Of a stretch of 64,000 nt of DNA, positions 62,575 to 64,000 are shown in pieces; the stretch's first letter is position 1; every line of letters begins with the position of its first letter. Under the pieces are notes generated by a model. It did no database searches. It worked only from the letters and a program-made list of their open reading frames with translations, and was not told the DNA's origin. Position numbers and translations under genes: made by a program. Origin of the DNA: Branchipolynoe longqiensis. Lineage: Eukaryota > Annelida > Polychaeta > Phyllodocida > Polynoidae. The DNA lies in contig CM059186.1 of NCBI GenBank assembly GCA_030323885.1, forward strand, positions 168,873,230 to 168,937,229, written 5' to 3'.

Positions 62575-62680
62575 CATAACCGGACGGGAGGCACTAGTGG
62601 GTAGGGCTCCCGCTTGCCATGTGGGAGGTCGTGGGATCAATTCCCGGCTGAGTCAAACTAACGAGTTATACATTTGACAG
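62575..62680 (+). mobile_element. SINE S1 head only
   Basis: 'gggaggcactagtgggtagg' and 'gggatcaattcccggctgag', then gtcaaactaacgagttata. Diverged tRNA-like head. Confidence 0.65.
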
Positions 62681-63158
62681 TTGATGTTGGTGCTTCAGCA
62701 GGTACAGGTTCTATTACAATGCTTTAGTAGTAGTTCAACCAGTATGCAGGTATTGTAATACCTCAGGGAGTTTGATGCCCCTGCCCTGCAGAGTTGTAAA
62801 CCACTGCCTTGTGGTACAGGTTCTTGACAGAACCGAGGGCTAAGGGAGCAAACCCTGAACAGAAAACCATGTCACTGTGGCAGCAAAGAGGGCGGTTGAT
62901 GTATGGAATTCCCAACATCTCCCGACCAGCCACTGCAGGGACAAATAGTTTTGCGCCTGTCTGGACATGTTCTTGCCGGTGTGAAACCTCTATTTGCTCC
63001 CTGAGAGAGTGCTGCTGGTAACTTGCAAGAGCCAGCAGCACTTCAACACTTTTGCAGGCAGCTTTCATGAAATGTACAACCGCACATTAGAGCGGCAGTC
63101 AAGTAATGAAAGCAGTCTTTCTCGCATCGCGACTGACAGCATGATGATGATGAGTAGT
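62681..63158 (+). mobile_element. Unidentified sequence ending in a LINE tail
   Basis: 63095-63158 is the 3' end of the 20985-21372 LINE family (gaaagcagtctttctcgca, gactgacagc, (atg)n). The preceding ~330 bp is not recognised; open frames on both strands (62763-63068 minus) show no domain. Could be a SINE that uses this LINE's tail. Confidence 0.45.
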
Positions 63159-63239
63159 TCTTCTAGGTAGAAAGGCTTTCTCAATAAGTGCATCAGTGTC
63201 TAAGTTACATATGAAGATCCAAAAATAAAAATAAACATT
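63159..63239. mobile_element. MITE1 fragment
   Basis: 'aataagtgcatcagtgtcta' and 'agttacatatgaagatcc' match one quarter of MITE1. Confidence 0.5.
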
Positions 63240-63426
63240 GGAATCAAACCCTCAAACAGTTTCTTTTTTATATTCCTACTCCTCTGTTCATTGTTCCATA
63301 ACGATGTAATCATACGAAAAGTGGAATTAGTGAGAATTAACATTATTTTCAGCTAAAGAAATCTTTTGCTTAAACTACATTTTTTTATTGGCATTTACAT
63401 GGTTTTGCACCTGGACTCTTCATATG
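63240..63426. mobile_element. MITE4 partial copy
   Basis: Right end 'ggcatttacatggttttgca' then cctggactcttc, and interior 'gtggaattagtgagaatta'. Left TIR absent. Confidence 0.65.
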
Positions 63427-63601
63427 TAAGTTCAAATCGAGAGCGGTATCTCGCTTTTGATAACTTGATCCGTTTATTGGACGATGGAGCATTAATATGT
63501 CTTCCTTTCAGCACCAAATGTTCATCCTTCGTTTTTTGTGTGTTTAATATATTGTATGCTTTCATCCAACTAGGTAATTTAACTAAATACTTCCTGACAT
63601 A

Positions 63602-63785
63602 AGCCGTGTTTACACGGGCGAGTTAAAACGCTTCATATAAAACCACTTGTCTAGATCGATTTACATTTGTCGTGTAAACGCGACACTGGCATTTTAGGGC
63701 TGAATCGATTCATATAAATCGGTAAATGTAAAGCACCTCACGAGGTGGTTTATATGAAGCTAACTAGATTAACCACCTCACACGC
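63602..63785. mobile_element. Possible MITE with inverted 'cttcatataaaaccac' arms
   Basis: 'cttcatataaaaccact' (63632) is inverted at 'gaggtggtttatatgaagc' (63739), and 'gccgtgtttacacgggcgag' opens it. Non-coding; ends not sharply defined. Confidence 0.5.
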
Positions 63786-64000
63786 ATGCGCAGTCGAGAC
63801 CTTAGTTTATTGACTTTCCGGTCAATCAAAAGCGCATATTATAGAATTTAGTCTATGAAACCGCTAGCTGTGCACAGATATTTTTTCATCATTTATTTTT
63901 AGGGTTTCACTGCCCAGCAGAAGTTTTGACCGTTCCAAACCAATACGATTCAGTCCATACAGATCTAGGTCGAACCCACACTCTCGTGGTGATGTCGATG

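Noticed and set aside
62763..63068. 101-codon minus-strand frame
   Set aside because: No recognisable domain, no codon signature, and it lies next to a LINE tail; treated as chance.

Overview
This window is eukaryotic, intergenic and almost wholly built from transposable elements and simple repeats. I see no operons, no rRNA, no CRISPR array and no complete cellular gene. The mix of element types (a short-LTR Gypsy element, two tyrosine-recombinase retroelements of Ngaro type, CR1-like and RTE-like LINEs, a very abundant tRNA-headed SINE, many fold-back MITEs, GT-rich minisatellites) suggests an animal, most likely a marine invertebrate. I cannot name the species from sequence alone.

Layout. 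1-7.6 kb: minisatellites (22-bp and 30-bp units), terminal-inverted-repeat (TIR) elements, SINE pieces. 7.6-11.9 kb: an RTE-like LINE 3' end, SINEs, and three CpG-rich fold-back elements, two of them nested in one MITE family ('MITE1', TTAA targets). 11.93-15.04 kb: a strikingly GC-rich retroelement with split direct repeats (A1-internal-B1-A2-B2) whose only gene is a Gag-like protein. 15-22.4 kb: 0.5-2 kb simple arrays, including a 25-bp minisatellite with a 301-bp higher-order unit. 22.4-29.1 kb: dense SINE copies, LINE tails and a fold-back. 29.13-29.63 kb: a 500-N assembly gap. 29.63-34.36 kb: an almost intact Gypsy element with nearly identical 120-bp LTRs. 34.4-44.2 kb: SINEs, MITEs, two copies of a ~0.95-kb dispersed repeat (R3), fold-backs. 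44.2-50.1 kb: a TIR element made of ~207-bp tandem units, interrupted by a second tyrosine-recombinase element with gag, RT-RNase H and a broken recombinase. 50.1-55.4 kb: MITEs, SINEs, a third R3, and one candidate promoter plus first exon of a cellular gene (about 52.1-52.33 kb). 55.5-61.2 kb: a three-level nest, with an RTE-like LINE split by a CR1-like LINE that is itself split by a fold-back element. 61.2-64 kb: mostly unassigned.

How the parts relate. The autonomous elements (Gypsy, the 44-kb element, the LINEs) are all damaged by at least one frameshift, stop or truncation, though the Gypsy copy looks young. Most of the rest is non-autonomous. The clearest unusual signals are the gag-only split-direct-repeat element and a group of fold-back elements that share a 3-bp TWA-like target duplication and TIR pattern while each is filled with its own short CpG-rich word, inverted between the two halves.
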